A DNA stretch of 64,000 bases from an uncultured Muribaculaceae bacterium (GCA_905233915.1 CAJOFM010000002.1:216167-280166); one strand, 5' to 3'; counted from the stretch's first letter, positions 26,577 to 35,219 are shown. Numbers and translations: made by a program. Notes: generated by a model not told the origin, from the letters alone.

Positions 26577-27533
26577 TTAACAACCTGTAGCCTTCAAGGC
26601 AAGTCCCGCGCGTTCGTGCAAACCGAACATCAGGTTCATTGCGTGTACCGCATTGCCGGCACAACCCTTGAGCATGACATCCATCACAGCATGCACGGTG
26701 AGTTCGCCACTGCGTTCATCTTTCTCGATGCGGAAGAGACACTTGTTGGTATTCTCCACATCGGCGGTGAGGATGGGACGGTCAACGATAAAGACAAAGT
26801 TGTGGTCATCGTAGTATTGCTCATACAGTTGACGCGCCATCGCACCATCAACGCCACACTTGAACCTGGCAGCCACAGCAAGGGTGCGGCGCTCGGCAAG
26901 CGGCGTTAAGGTTAACGTTACAGGCTGGTTGAAACTCGCTTGGCACTGACTGAGCGCCAGAGCGACTTCCTGTTGCTGGTCACTGGCCCAAGCGCCAAGG
27001 TCAAGACCGTCAAGGGTCTTGCCCTCATCGGTCAACGCACCCACGCCAATAGCCGCATGGAGGGTCACGGGGCTATTAAGCAATAGATTGCGCGCCATCG
27101 GGATCAGTGCCAGCATCGCAGCAGTTGCGGCATTACCTGGCACGGTGATGTGGCCAGTCTCATGCACGAGCAGCCGCCGCTGCATCTCGCCCAAGCCATA
27201 GGCCCAGGGCTTTCCATCGCCATAATCGAGGTTGTGACTACCGCTGAGGTCGATAAGACGCACCCCTTCAGGGATGTGGAGTCTAGCGAGTCGACGAGTC
27301 ACTTCGGCGCGGCTACCGCACAGGAAAACCACATCAACGCCGTCAAGATCCCCGTCGCCCTCAACCGTAAGGTCACACTCGCCTACCACGCCTGGAACAA
27401 TAGCGTCCAGGCGCAATCCAGCGACACCCGCATCGCGTGCCCACTTCAACTCCACATCGGGATGGTTGATGAGCACACGCACCAGTTCGGCAGCACGCAG
27501 GTTAGCGCACCCGATGATGCCGACTTTTATCAT
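26577..27533 (-). CDS. ArgC-like protein lacking the catalytic cysteine
   Basis: The 318 residues align along their length with N-acetyl-gamma-glutamyl-phosphate reductase (third step of arginine synthesis). Shared landmarks are the start MIKVGIIG, LINHPDVEL, IDLSGSHNLDYG, and the end LKGCAGNAVHAMNLMFGL. The active-site motif NPGC, however, reads VPGN: residue 134 is Asn, codon AAT at 27132-27134 read on the minus strand. The NADP glycine motif GGAGYxG reads GCANLRA (8-14), and the TPH...R region reads TPLAERR (210-216). The reductase reaction needs that Cys, so this is probably not an active ArgC. The frame is intact, so it is not simple decay. It overlaps argR by 4 bases, which keeps it in the arginine-regulator context. 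Confidence 0.85.
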   Translation of the reverse strand: MIKVGIIGCANLRAAELVRVLINHPDVELKWARDAGVAGLRLDAIVPGVVGECDLTVEGDGDLDGVDVVFLCGSRAEVTRRLARLHIPEGVRLIDLSGSHNLDYGDGKPWAYGLGEMQRRLLVHETGHITVPGNAATAAMLALIPMARNLLLNSPVTLHAAIGVGALTDEGKTLDGLDLGAWASDQQQEVALALSQCQASFNQPVTLTLTPLAERRTLAVAARFKCGVDGAMARQLYEQYYDDHNFVFIVDRPILTADVENTNKCLFRIEKDERSGELTVHAVMDVMLKGCAGNAVHAMNLMFGLHERAGLALKATGC

Positions 27534-28099
27534 TCAGCAGAAGGGGTTTGCAACGTGCCAAAGGGGTTGGGAGAGTTCTTTGGCATGAACTGCTCAAATA
27601 CCGCCTGAGCCTGCTCGTGGGTCACGCCCTCGGCAAGGATGGCCACCACGGTATCGGCTCCTGCAATAGTTCCCAGAATTTCGGGAGGACGGCTCATATC
27701 GATATCGTAAGCCAAACCCGGAGCGTAGCCGTTGCGCGTCTTGATGACGGCAAGGTTACCCGAGAAGGTCACCGACACGAGTCCCACCTGTTTAGCGGCG
27801 TGAGTATCCGTCTGACGCATACTCAACAGTCTATCCTGCAACTGGTTGCTATCTGGAATGATGTACATGTAAGTGTTGCGGTCGGTAGCCACCTTGGAAA
27901 TCTTCAAGGCCTTCAAGTCACGTGACAAGGTTGCTTGAGTCACATTGATGTTGTGCTCACGCAGCATGTCGGCCAATTCACTCTGGCTGCCGATGCAGTT
28001 TGTCTTGATCAAGTCAGTGATCAATTGTAAGCGGTCACGTTTTCTTTTCACGAGTACTTTCTTTTTTCTAGGTTTTTTTGTTAATGTCGTTGTCTCCAT
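27530..28099 (-). CDS. argR: ArgR family arginine repressor
   Basis: This hexameric DNA-binding regulator of arginine genes has 189 residues, about 30 more than usual because of a Lys/Arg-rich N-terminal extension (TKKPRKKKVLVKRKRDR) and a short C-terminal tail. The winged-helix domain (GSQSELADMLREHNINVTQATLSRDLK) contains the SRDLK signature. The C-terminal domain has the arginine site motif GTIAGAD (143-149), where the family usually has GTIAGDD; the first of the two arginine-contacting Asp residues is Ala148. It overlaps the divergent ArgC homologue and has a good promoter upstream. Confidence 0.92.
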   Translation of the reverse strand: METTTLTKKPRKKKVLVKRKRDRLQLITDLIKTNCIGSQSELADMLREHNINVTQATLSRDLKALKISKVATDRNTYMYIIPDSNQLQDRLLSMRQTDTHAAKQVGLVSVTFSGNLAVIKTRNGYAPGLAYDIDMSRPPEILGTIAGADTVVAILAEGVTHEQAQAVFEQFMPKNSPNPFGTLQTPSAE

Positions 28100-28134
28100 C
28101 TGAACTATATATACTTAAATATTGGTTAGTAACG

Positions 28135-28142
28135 CAAAGGTA
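28135..28142 (-). promoter_or_regulatory. -7 box upstream of argR
   Basis: CAAAGGTA reads TACCTTTG on the minus strand, 35 bp before the argR ATG. A TTG (plus CAA at 28161-28163) lies 18 bp further upstream as a -33 candidate. The surrounding AT-rich sequence could hold ARG boxes, but none is clear enough to mark. Confidence 0.6.
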
Positions 28143-28265
28143 ATGACAATAATCGTAATTCAACAACATATTTATAGATTTTTTGCGTTTTTCTTGCCCG
28201 AACTACTGAATTTTAATTAAATATTCACTATATTCGGTAAGTATGGAGCACCTATGATGATTAAT

Positions 28266-29852
28266 TTATATACCTTTTTTCTTTGGAACCATCCATTGCG
28301 GGTCAAGTTGGAATTTATGCCAGGCCTCCATGAGTTGAGGCCTCAGGGCTTTAATGAGGTCATGACTTGGGGTGAGATTGGTTGGTTGACTGTCGATTTT
28401 GTCAAGGTATAGCAACAGGTTATGACACATCGTGTATTGACCTGCTGCAAGGATGGCTTGAGGCATTCCAGCAGCCTTTTGTTCGGGTGTGAACCATAAT
28501 GTGGTACCCATCCCGGCAGCACGGATGCTGTTCTCCCGCATGACCGCGCTGGGCTGTAAATCGTCACTCCAGTTACCCTTTTTACTTAATTCATAGATCG
28601 CACTCATGATAACACGGTTAACCCATGCCGGATTATGATAGAGCGAATCGTAATTCATTTGGCGCAGGTGTTTCAAAAACACTTCGCTTGACATCATGAC
28701 AAGTGACTTGGCACGGTTCATCAACATGCTCTCAAGGGTGGCAAACTTCAAGTGGCTGATGAATGTGGCATTGTTGCCGATGAATGTCTTGCCGATGGCG
28801 CGGAACATCTTGCTCTTGAGCAGGGCTCCCACGACATTGGCAAGCGTCACAATGGCCAAAATCACAGTCATTACTCCCGTCCAGAAACCGCTGCCCAAAA
28901 CCAGCGCGAGGATAAACAAGGCCATCACAACCGCCTCGGAAATCAAGCCGTAGTTGCGCAGTCGGCCCAACGTCAGTTTGCCGACGCCCTCGGGCAACAT
29001 CTGTTCGCTGGGAGAATAACCTTCCATATCAGGGCTGGACACATCACTCACGATAACCAGGTCAAAGGCCTTGTCGGTTCGACGCTGGTCGGCACGGTAT
29101 TTGTGCCTGCGCTCCTCGGCCTTGATAATCGGCTCAATTCCCTGATTATCGGTGATACCGCCATCCATGAGACCAAAACGCTTCATGATGTTGCAGGCTA
29201 TGTCAGGCATCTGCGATACCTTAAAGTCATCGGGGTACATCATCGGCTCAAAGCCGCTGGGGAAACACGATGAACACGCCATCGCCTCGCCAAGCGTAAT
29301 GTGGCGTGCCACACTCAACCCAATATTGTTCTTGCCGTTGCCAAACACACCGTAGGAGAGCCTTTCACCCTTTGTCGTTTGGCCCTCGGTCATGCGGAAT
29401 CGGAAGGCCAATGAGTTGTCAAAGTCGGTGGCCAGGGCCGTGTAGTCCTTGACAGGGATGCGGTCAAAGTGATCGAAAATGTCGCCCATCACCGCACCGT
29501 GAAACAGGCACTCGTCATAAATGCCTGCCATGATCTTGATGCTCGACATGTTGCGGTTGGCCTTCTCGGCACTCATGCCTTGCATCGCACGCGCCACCAG
29601 GTCCTCATTGCACAGGAAGTCGAACACCTCATCAACCATTTCATCGACCGATTGTCCCTGTGCCCGGGCCTGCATATACTTCAAAGCGGGAATAGTGCCA
29701 CCCGAGACCGAAGTCAGACCCGACACACAGTCCAATAGCGTGCGCCCGTCCTCAAGGCGCAACCAATTCAGGAACGACAACGTGCCCAAATCAAATGTGG
29801 CAGCCCTGTAACCGCCTCCCGAAAAACACATTCCTATATTCAAATCTTCCAT
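28266..29852 (-). CDS. patatin-like phospholipase with internal membrane segments
   Basis: The 528-residue protein carries a patatin acyl-hydrolase domain. The oxyanion loop is FSGGGYRAATFD near residue 10, the nucleophile Ser lies in TSVSGGTIPA (GxSxG with Ser in place of the first Gly), and the dyad Asp lies in LMDGGITDNQG near residue 230. Two adjacent hydrophobic helices at about 308-345 suggest membrane attachment, an unusual place for them within the family. There is no signal peptide, so the N-terminal catalytic part is likely cytoplasmic or membrane-associated. The substrate would be a phospholipid or lipid ester, but this is not determinable. It starts 46 bp before the end of the LytTR gene. 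Confidence 0.85.
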   Translation of the reverse strand: MEDLNIGMCFSGGGYRAATFDLGTLSFLNWLRLEDGRTLLDCVSGLTSVSGGTIPALKYMQARAQGQSVDEMVDEVFDFLCNEDLVARAMQGMSAEKANRNMSSIKIMAGIYDECLFHGAVMGDIFDHFDRIPVKDYTALATDFDNSLAFRFRMTEGQTTKGERLSYGVFGNGKNNIGLSVARHITLGEAMACSSCFPSGFEPMMYPDDFKVSQMPDIACNIMKRFGLMDGGITDNQGIEPIIKAEERRHKYRADQRRTDKAFDLVIVSDVSSPDMEGYSPSEQMLPEGVGKLTLGRLRNYGLISEAVVMALFILALVLGSGFWTGVMTVILAIVTLANVVGALLKSKMFRAIGKTFIGNNATFISHLKFATLESMLMNRAKSLVMMSSEVFLKHLRQMNYDSLYHNPAWVNRVIMSAIYELSKKGNWSDDLQPSAVMRENSIRAAGMGTTLWFTPEQKAAGMPQAILAAGQYTMCHNLLLYLDKIDSQPTNLTPSHDLIKALRPQLMEAWHKFQLDPQWMVPKKKGI

Positions 29853-29898
29853 ACCTCACTAAATCTTCAAGGTTGTGACAACATTTTTTTGTTTTAAA

Positions 29899-30834
29899 CT
29901 ATTGGAGTTGCTTGATTGCTTCCTTGACCTGGGTCATGTTGCTGCGGGACACAGGGAGGAAATCATGGCTGTGCTTGATGAGCAGTTGCATCGCGCCTGA
30001 ACGTGAGACGATTTCCTCGACTTGCTGCAGATTGACCAGAAAAGCGCGGTGACAACGGACAATCATGGGGTAAGCCCGCAGGTCGTCCTCCATCTGCTTG
30101 GAGGTGGCGCGGAGCATGCTGGATTGCACCGCACCTTCATGCAAATGGTAGATTTTCACATAGTTACCCACCGCCTCGATATATAGCAAATCGGCAATCC
30201 GCACCATGACGGTCTCGCTGGTTGTGCCTGCAAGGGTGACAACCGATGGAAGCTGATTCTCGCTGATTGGCTGCTGGGGAGCCTCGCTGAGTTCATGGAC
30301 TTGGGCAGACCTTGCCGCTGCAAGAGCGCGCTGTTCTGTCTCCTGCTGCAGGCGTTGCAGCTGCTCGTTCAAGAGACGGGTTTCCTCGAGTTCCGCTGTC
30401 AGATACCTGCTGCGGAACTTAAAACGCCAGTACAGGCCGATGGCAAATGAGCCAAAAGCGATAATGAGCAATGTCTCAAAATAGTTACTCCACGACAGCA
30501 CATTACCAGGCACCAAATCACTCATCACGAAATGACGGTACAGGCATATCAGCAGCGATACAAGCGGAGTGTTGATGAGCTGGAACCACAGGTTGCGGCG
30601 GATGATGTAATCGACACCGCACTCGAGAGACCTGGGTTTCCTCACAATATACTTCAAGATGCCCTCGGTCAACATGCAGCTCACAATACCCAACAGGAAG
30701 ATCGCCAGCAGATGAGCCAAACCCATCCACTGCCATGCTTCGAGCCCGAAAGGTTTGAATATCGCCAACGCCAGCACGATGAATGCTATGCTGAGGGCGC
30801 GGGTCTTGATCGTGTCTTTTTGTCCTTCACTCAT
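29899..30834 (-). CDS. membrane-anchored LytTR transcriptional regulator
   Basis: The 311-residue protein has about four N-terminal transmembrane helices (about 15-160), a coiled coil (LEETRLLNEQLQRLQQETEQRA) and a C-terminal LytTR DNA-binding domain (VRIADLLYIEAVGNYVKIYHL). I place the start at the ATG at 30834, because a -7 promoter box at 30842-30849 leaves no room for the longer frame that opens at 31020. No receiver domain is present, so the membrane part itself is likely to sense the signal. It is divergent from a LiaF-like gene, a pairing that suggests control of a cell-envelope stress response. Confidence 0.87.
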   Translation of the reverse strand: MSEGQKDTIKTRALSIAFIVLALAIFKPFGLEAWQWMGLAHLLAIFLLGIVSCMLTEGILKYIVRKPRSLECGVDYIIRRNLWFQLINTPLVSLLICLYRHFVMSDLVPGNVLSWSNYFETLLIIAFGSFAIGLYWRFKFRSRYLTAELEETRLLNEQLQRLQQETEQRALAAARSAQVHELSEAPQQPISENQLPSVVTLAGTTSETVMVRIADLLYIEAVGNYVKIYHLHEGAVQSSMLRATSKQMEDDLRAYPMIVRCHRAFLVNLQQVEEIVSRSGAMQLLIKHSHDFLPVSRSNMTQVKEAIKQLQ

Positions 30835-30841
30835 AGGCTCA

Positions 30842-30849
30842 CAAAGGTA
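30842..30849 (-). promoter_or_regulatory. -7 box of the LytTR gene
   Basis: CAAAGGTA reads TACCTTTG on the minus strand. A TTGC about 20 bp further upstream is a possible -33 element. The leader would be only a few bases long, which fixes the start at 30834. Confidence 0.6.
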
Positions 30850-31036
30850 ATATAAAAGAGATGAACGAGCAACCCCACTCGTCACAATTATGCATTTCAT
30901 CCCTGATGGCTTGTCATTCGTCACATAAACCCGCAGAATATCCCAAAAACTTGGGAGATAAGGGACTTGGTCTTTCCTTTGCAGTGCTTTAGGCAAACAA
31001 TTTTGGCCGAAAACAAACAATTAAAAACATATAATT

Positions 31037-31582
31037 ATGACACGCAGAACTATCATCGGAATCATTTTCATCGTGGCTGCCTTGCTGAGGCTGGCAGACA
31101 TGTGGGGCATCCTAGAGTTAAACTGGGAGCATTCATGGACAGAATACTTCGGCCCCATTCTCCTCTTGTACATTGGAGCCGAACTCATCATTCACAGTTA
31201 TGTCAAGAACCCGTCGCAGTGGCTCAAGCGCCCCATTCCTCAGGGAGAGGAAGGCAAGCGCATCAGTTGTGCCGTGCGTTTTGGCGCTGACGAATACGAC
31301 TATCGGGGCGAAGTCTTCCATGGAGCGAGACTTGATGCCTTTTGCGGCGGCCTGCGCCTTGACCTGCGCGAAGCTTCCATCAACGAGGATGAGGAAATCG
31401 ACATCCACACCTTCATGGGCGGCGTGGAAGTGTTTGTCCCCTCCAATATCAATGTCATTGTGAAGAGCCACAGCTTTATAGGAGGAGTGAGTGATCAAAC
31501 AAACAACCGGACCCTCCCTGGAGCTCCCACGCTCCACATCACCGCCAGCAACTTTTTTGGCGGAGTGACGGTTAGGAGTTAG
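31037..31582 (+). CDS. LiaF-like cell-envelope stress protein
   Basis: The 181 residues carry two N-terminal transmembrane helices (about 5-20 and 38-55) and a C-terminal LiaF-type beta domain with repeated glycine-rich turns (FCGGLRLDLREA, FMGGVEVFVP, FIGGVSD, FFGGVTV). The domain belongs to the cell-wall-active antibiotic response family. In Firmicutes LiaF restrains a sensor kinase; in this phylum the partner is often a LytTR regulator, which here is divergently encoded. The stop codon (31580-31582) lies inside a 7-bp tandem array, so the last two residues are encoded by repeat sequence. Confidence 0.85.
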   Translation: MTRRTIIGIIFIVAALLRLADMWGILELNWEHSWTEYFGPILLLYIGAELIIHSYVKNPSQWLKRPIPQGEEGKRISCAVRFGADEYDYRGEVFHGARLDAFCGGLRLDLREASINEDEEIDIHTFMGGVEVFVPSNINVIVKSHSFIGGVSDQTNNRTLPGAPTLHITASNFFGGVTVRS

Positions 31583-31645
31583 GAGTTAGGAGTTAGGAGT
31601 TAGGAGTTAGGAGTTAGAAGTTAGAAGTTAGGAGTTAGGAGTTAT
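31571..31645. repeat. 7-bp tandem array (10 units plus a partial) at the 3' end of the LiaF-like gene
   Basis: Units are GAGTTAG with three variants (two AAGTTAG, one GAGTTAT), in perfect 7-bp register from 31576 to 31645 after a partial unit at 31571-31575. The first full unit supplies the TAG stop of the LiaF-like gene. The outer-membrane protein gene starts 16 bp after the array. Confidence 0.95.
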
Positions 31646-31661
31646 TTTACTAAACAAAAAT

Positions 31662-34031
31662 ATGAAAGTTATGAAAAAGATTAGTTTCAGACTGGCAGCT
31701 GTGATGGCTGTATTGTCAATAGCCGTGATGGCTATGGCCAAATCGCCTGATGTGATTGGCACAGTGGTTGATGAAAAAGGCGAGCCAATGCCATTTGTGA
31801 ACGTGGTGCTCCTGTCAATGCCCGACTCGTCTTTTGTCCAGGGAGCGATGACCGACGACCAGGGACATTTCCAAATCGTAACGCTCAAGAGCGACGGTTT
31901 GTTGAAGGTGTCTAGCATTGGCTATGAGACGCAATATCTCACACCGATGAGCGGACTCACCATTCAGATGAAGGAGGCCACCCTGATGCTCGGCGAGGTA
32001 GTGGTGAAGAGTTCACTGCCCAAGACCCGCGTCAAGGGCGAGGCCATGCGCACCACCGTCGAAGGGACCATCCTTGAGAAGGCCGGAACCGTGGCCGACG
32101 CCCTGGCCCGCGTGCCGTCGTTGGAGGCCAAGCGCGATGGCGCCGTGACGGTGCTGGGACGCGGCGAGGCCGAGGTATATATCAACGGCCGCAAGGTGCA
32201 GGATGTGAGCGAATTGTCCCGCCTGCGCTCTGACCAAATCCAGCACGTTGACGTCATCCAGAACCCTGGAGCCCGCTATGCCGCCTCGACCAAGGCCGTC
32301 GTGCGCATCACACTCAAAAAAGCGCAGGGCGACGGATTCAGTTTCCAGGACAATCTGACGGGTATGTACCAGTATAGCCACACCATTACTAATAACCTGG
32401 ATGTGAACTACCGTACAGGCGGTTTTGACATCACCGCCTCGTTCTGGGCAGGCCGCTACGGCCACTCCAAAATGTTGCAGGAAAACCAGTTGTCTTATTT
32501 TGTGGGTCCTGACCGGGTCGAGGGCCTTGTCACGCAGGAGGGTAGGAACATCTGGAAAGGCCTCTCACCCCAACTGCAGATGAACTATGTGGTCAACGAT
32601 AACCACAGTTTTGGCGCTTTTTACAAATTTGACCGCCATCCCAGTGCCGACTTTCATGACCAGTTCATCACCGATAGCTATGTGAATGGCGTCTTCACCG
32701 AACGCTCGGTGAGCGACGTCGATCAGCACGACCGTTTCAGGAAGCACATTTTCAATGCCTATTACAACGGCAAGGTGGGTTCCCTGGGCATTGACCTGAA
32801 CGTGGACGGCCTGTTTGACCGCACCGAGACGCCGGGCAGCACCAGCGAGGCTACCGTCCTGGACGGTGTCACCGTCAGCCGCAGCATCGAGAGCAACACC
32901 AGCAGCCGCAACAACTTCTGGGCATCGAAACTCATCCTGAGTTACCCCGTTTGGCACGGCAACCTGTCGGCGGGCGGTGAATACTCCCACAACCACCGCA
33001 CCGATGCCTACTCGTTCTCGGCAACGGCAAGTGTTCCCGTCAAGGCCACCGACACCGAGATCAACGAGTCGTCGACGGCAGCCTTTGTGGAGTTCGGCCG
33101 CCACTTCGGCCTGGTATTCGCCCAGGTGGGTCTGCGCTACGAGCACCTGAAGAACGACTATTACAACTTCAATGAGCGCGAGGATGAGGTGTGCCGCGAC
33201 TATGGCGACTGGTTCCCCACGTTTGTGGTGTCGGCTCCGGTAGGCAAGGTGCAGCTGTCGCTGTCCTACCGCCGCGACATCCAGCGCCCCGCCTACAGCA
33301 GCCTCACCAGCTCGACCGTCTATATCAACCGTTACAGCTATCAGAGCGGCAATCCCTACCTGAAGCCCACTTACACCCACAGCCTGGTCTTCAATGCCGC
33401 CTACCAGTGGATGAACCTGTCGCTGAACTACGCACGCATCAAGGACTCCGAGACGATGTCCACCGAGCCTTATCCCGGCTCTGAGGATCCGCTCATCAGC
33501 CTCGTGCATCCCATCAACAGCAAGGAGAGCTATAACCGGCTTACCGTCATCCCGTCGTTGAGGCCCGTGTTCGGTTGCTGGCATCCCACATGGACGGCGA
33601 TTGCCATCTTCCAGAACTACAAGACACCGACCGCCGACGGTTCCATCCTCACGCTGAACCACCCGTACCTGGGATTGACATGGAACAACGACATCGAACT
33701 GCCGCACGACTGGCGCCTGAACGCTATGTTACAAGTGACATCGCGCGGTGACTATGACAACTTCCGCATCAACAAGAGCCGGTTCTATAGCGGCATCGGA
33801 GTGCAGAAGGACATCAGCCTGCACCGCATGGGCTCACTGACCGTTGACGCGCGCTGCATGGACCTGTTCAACACCAGCAAGGCTGGGGCTACCATCTATG
33901 GCCCACGTGAGCTGTACACCAGCAATCCCGCCCGGCGCACCTTCTCCCTTGACCTCACCTGGAAGTTCAACGCCGCCAGCAGCAAGTACCGCGGTACCGG
34001 CGCCGGCGAGAAGCAGAAGGCGAGAATGTAA
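31662..34031 (+). CDS. outer-membrane beta-barrel protein (TonB-dependent-receptor-like)
   Basis: The 789-residue protein has a signal peptide (about 1-27, ending AVMAMA), an N-terminal carboxypeptidase-D-like beta domain (VIGTVVDEKGEPMPFVNVVL), a plug-like domain (LARVPSLEAKRDG through IQNPGARYAASTKAVVRITLK) and a long beta-barrel of alternating aromatic and hydrophilic strands, as in the OMP_b-brl_3 family. No SusD partner follows, so it is not a classical glycan importer; the substrate is unknown. It is bracketed on both sides by arrays of the same heptamer. A BamE-like gene follows 149 bp later. Confidence 0.87.
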   Translation: MKVMKKISFRLAAVMAVLSIAVMAMAKSPDVIGTVVDEKGEPMPFVNVVLLSMPDSSFVQGAMTDDQGHFQIVTLKSDGLLKVSSIGYETQYLTPMSGLTIQMKEATLMLGEVVVKSSLPKTRVKGEAMRTTVEGTILEKAGTVADALARVPSLEAKRDGAVTVLGRGEAEVYINGRKVQDVSELSRLRSDQIQHVDVIQNPGARYAASTKAVVRITLKKAQGDGFSFQDNLTGMYQYSHTITNNLDVNYRTGGFDITASFWAGRYGHSKMLQENQLSYFVGPDRVEGLVTQEGRNIWKGLSPQLQMNYVVNDNHSFGAFYKFDRHPSADFHDQFITDSYVNGVFTERSVSDVDQHDRFRKHIFNAYYNGKVGSLGIDLNVDGLFDRTETPGSTSEATVLDGVTVSRSIESNTSSRNNFWASKLILSYPVWHGNLSAGGEYSHNHRTDAYSFSATASVPVKATDTEINESSTAAFVEFGRHFGLVFAQVGLRYEHLKNDYYNFNEREDEVCRDYGDWFPTFVVSAPVGKVQLSLSYRRDIQRPAYSSLTSSTVYINRYSYQSGNPYLKPTYTHSLVFNAAYQWMNLSLNYARIKDSETMSTEPYPGSEDPLISLVHPINSKESYNRLTVIPSLRPVFGCWHPTWTAIAIFQNYKTPTADGSILTLNHPYLGLTWNNDIELPHDWRLNAMLQVTSRGDYDNFRINKSRFYSGIGVQKDISLHRMGSLTVDARCMDLFNTSKAGATIYGPRELYTSNPARRTFSLDLTWKFNAASSKYRGTGAGEKQKARM

Positions 34032-34039
34032 TAAGTGAG

Positions 34040-34095
34040 AAGTTAGGAGTTAGAAGTTAGAAGTTAGGAGTTAGGAGTTGGGAGTTGGGAGTTAT
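34040..34095. repeat. 7-bp tandem array (8 units) 3' of the outer-membrane barrel gene
   Basis: Eight units of GAGTTAG, AAGTTAG and GAGTTGG type lie in exact register, starting 8 bp after the TAA stop (34029-34031). The unit is the same as in the array at 31571-31645, so the barrel gene is flanked by direct repeats. Confidence 0.93.
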
Positions 34096-34180
34096 TATGA
34101 TTATCAGATTTGAACAATCTAGGTGCCGTGAGGTGAAGTAGCATAAAAAGTAATTATCAACAATTTAGAACGACACAATT

Positions 34181-34498
34181 ATGAAAATGAAAGAAATGAT
34201 TATCGCGGTGATGCTTGTACTCGTAATGAGCCTGGCATTTGACAGTTGCATCGCCACCCGCGACACGACCAAGATCAATAAAGTTGAACTGGGAATGAAC
34301 AAGAGCGACATCCAGCACCTGCTGGGTTCGCCCCTGTTCAGGAACGCCGACGAAAACGGAGAACAGTGGGGCTACCGCAAGATGGTCGGTGAAGTGATTG
34401 ATGCCGAGGAGATGCTGTTTGTCGTCACCTTTGACAACGACGGCAAGGTGGTCGCCTATAACACAGTCAAGGAATTTCCACCGCATCGCCGCAACTGA
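34181..34498 (+). CDS. small BamE/SmpA-like lipoprotein candidate
   Basis: The 105 residues start with a hydrophobic export signal followed by SLAFDSC, where Cys23 could be lipidated although the lipobox is imperfect. The pattern KVELGMNKSDIQHLLGSPL...WGYRK is the BamE/SmpA/OmlA fold signature (GM-t..V..lLG.P). E. coli BamE is an accessory of the Bam outer-membrane assembly machine; whether this small homologue acts there is unknown. Its stop overlaps the start of the next gene by one base (TGATG). Confidence 0.75.
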   Translation: MKMKEMIIAVMLVLVMSLAFDSCIATRDTTKINKVELGMNKSDIQHLLGSPLFRNADENGEQWGYRKMVGEVIDAEEMLFVVTFDNDGKVVAYNTVKEFPPHRRN

Positions 34499-35115
34499 TG
34501 AAACAGGAAATCAATCCAAAGGACACCAATAGAGCCATCGCCTTCGAGTTGTGGATGAAATCACCCATGCCGATGGTGACGCTCACCAAGACCTTTGACG
34601 TGACGCGGCTGTATCAGGTGAGTCGGCGAAAAGGGCTGAGTTTCAACATGCTCCTGTGCTGGTGCATTGGCATTGCAGCATCACGGATTGAGGAGTTTTA
34701 CATGTTGCCCCAGAACGGCAAGCTGTACAAGTATGACCGCTTAGCCATCAATGTGATAGTGAATAACTGCAATGGGGGCATCAACTCTTGCGATGTCCCC
34801 TATTGTGATGACTTGGAGAAATTCAACAGGGACTATACGACGTTGACTCAATCGGCAAGCAGTTCCTCTCAGAGCACCTTTGTAGATGATGCCATGGTGA
34901 TAGGAACATCGGCCATGACGGCGACTGAACTTGACAGCATAGTCAATCAATATAATAATCAGTTCTGCAACCCGATGGTGATGTGGGGACGATATCGCAA
35001 GAAGTGGCTAAAAGTCACACTGCCCGTCTCGTTCCAGTTCCATCACGCACAGATGGACGGTGGCCACGCCGCATGGTTTTTGGAAGAACTGCAAAAGGTC
35101 ATTAATAGCATATAG
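34498..35115 (+). CDS. chloramphenicol acetyltransferase-like protein
   Basis: The 205-residue protein has the CAT fold: an N-terminal stretch (FELWMKSPMPMVTLTKTFDVT), GLSFNMLLCWCIGIAAS, and the catalytic His motif FHHAQMDGGHAAWFLEEL (HHxxxDG). The catalytic residues are intact. It is translationally coupled to the BamE-like gene. Many Bacteroidales genomes carry CAT-like O-acetyltransferases of unknown substrate, so drug resistance cannot be inferred from sequence alone. Confidence 0.85.
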   Translation: MKQEINPKDTNRAIAFELWMKSPMPMVTLTKTFDVTRLYQVSRRKGLSFNMLLCWCIGIAASRIEEFYMLPQNGKLYKYDRLAINVIVNNCNGGINSCDVPYCDDLEKFNRDYTTLTQSASSSSQSTFVDDAMVIGTSAMTATELDSIVNQYNNQFCNPMVMWGRYRKKWLKVTLPVSFQFHHAQMDGGHAAWFLEELQKVINSI

Positions 35116-35131
35116 CAAGTATCACAAGCAG

Positions 35132-35163
35132 TTTGGAAGTTTCTGCAACTATCAGTAACTTTG
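35132..35163 (+). promoter_or_regulatory. Bacteroidota promoter upstream of the GNAT fusion gene
   Basis: TTTG at 35132-35135 and TAACTTTG at 35156-35163 are separated by 20 bp, a full match to the TTTG-N19/21-TAnnTTTG consensus. The leader is about 50 bases. The fusion gene is therefore probably transcribed separately from the CAT-like gene. Confidence 0.75.
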
Positions 35164-35219
35164 CTGCAGTAAACTAAGAATAGAATATAGAAATACCAAA
35201 ATGGTTTAAGGGTTTCATT

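Noticed and set aside
31571..31645. CRISPR array
   Set aside because: The repeats are 7-bp tandem units with no spacers and no cas genes are nearby.
32565..33707. Minus-strand frame of 380 codons antisense to the barrel gene
   Set aside because: The barrel protein has a signal peptide and family domains on the plus strand; the antisense frame has none.
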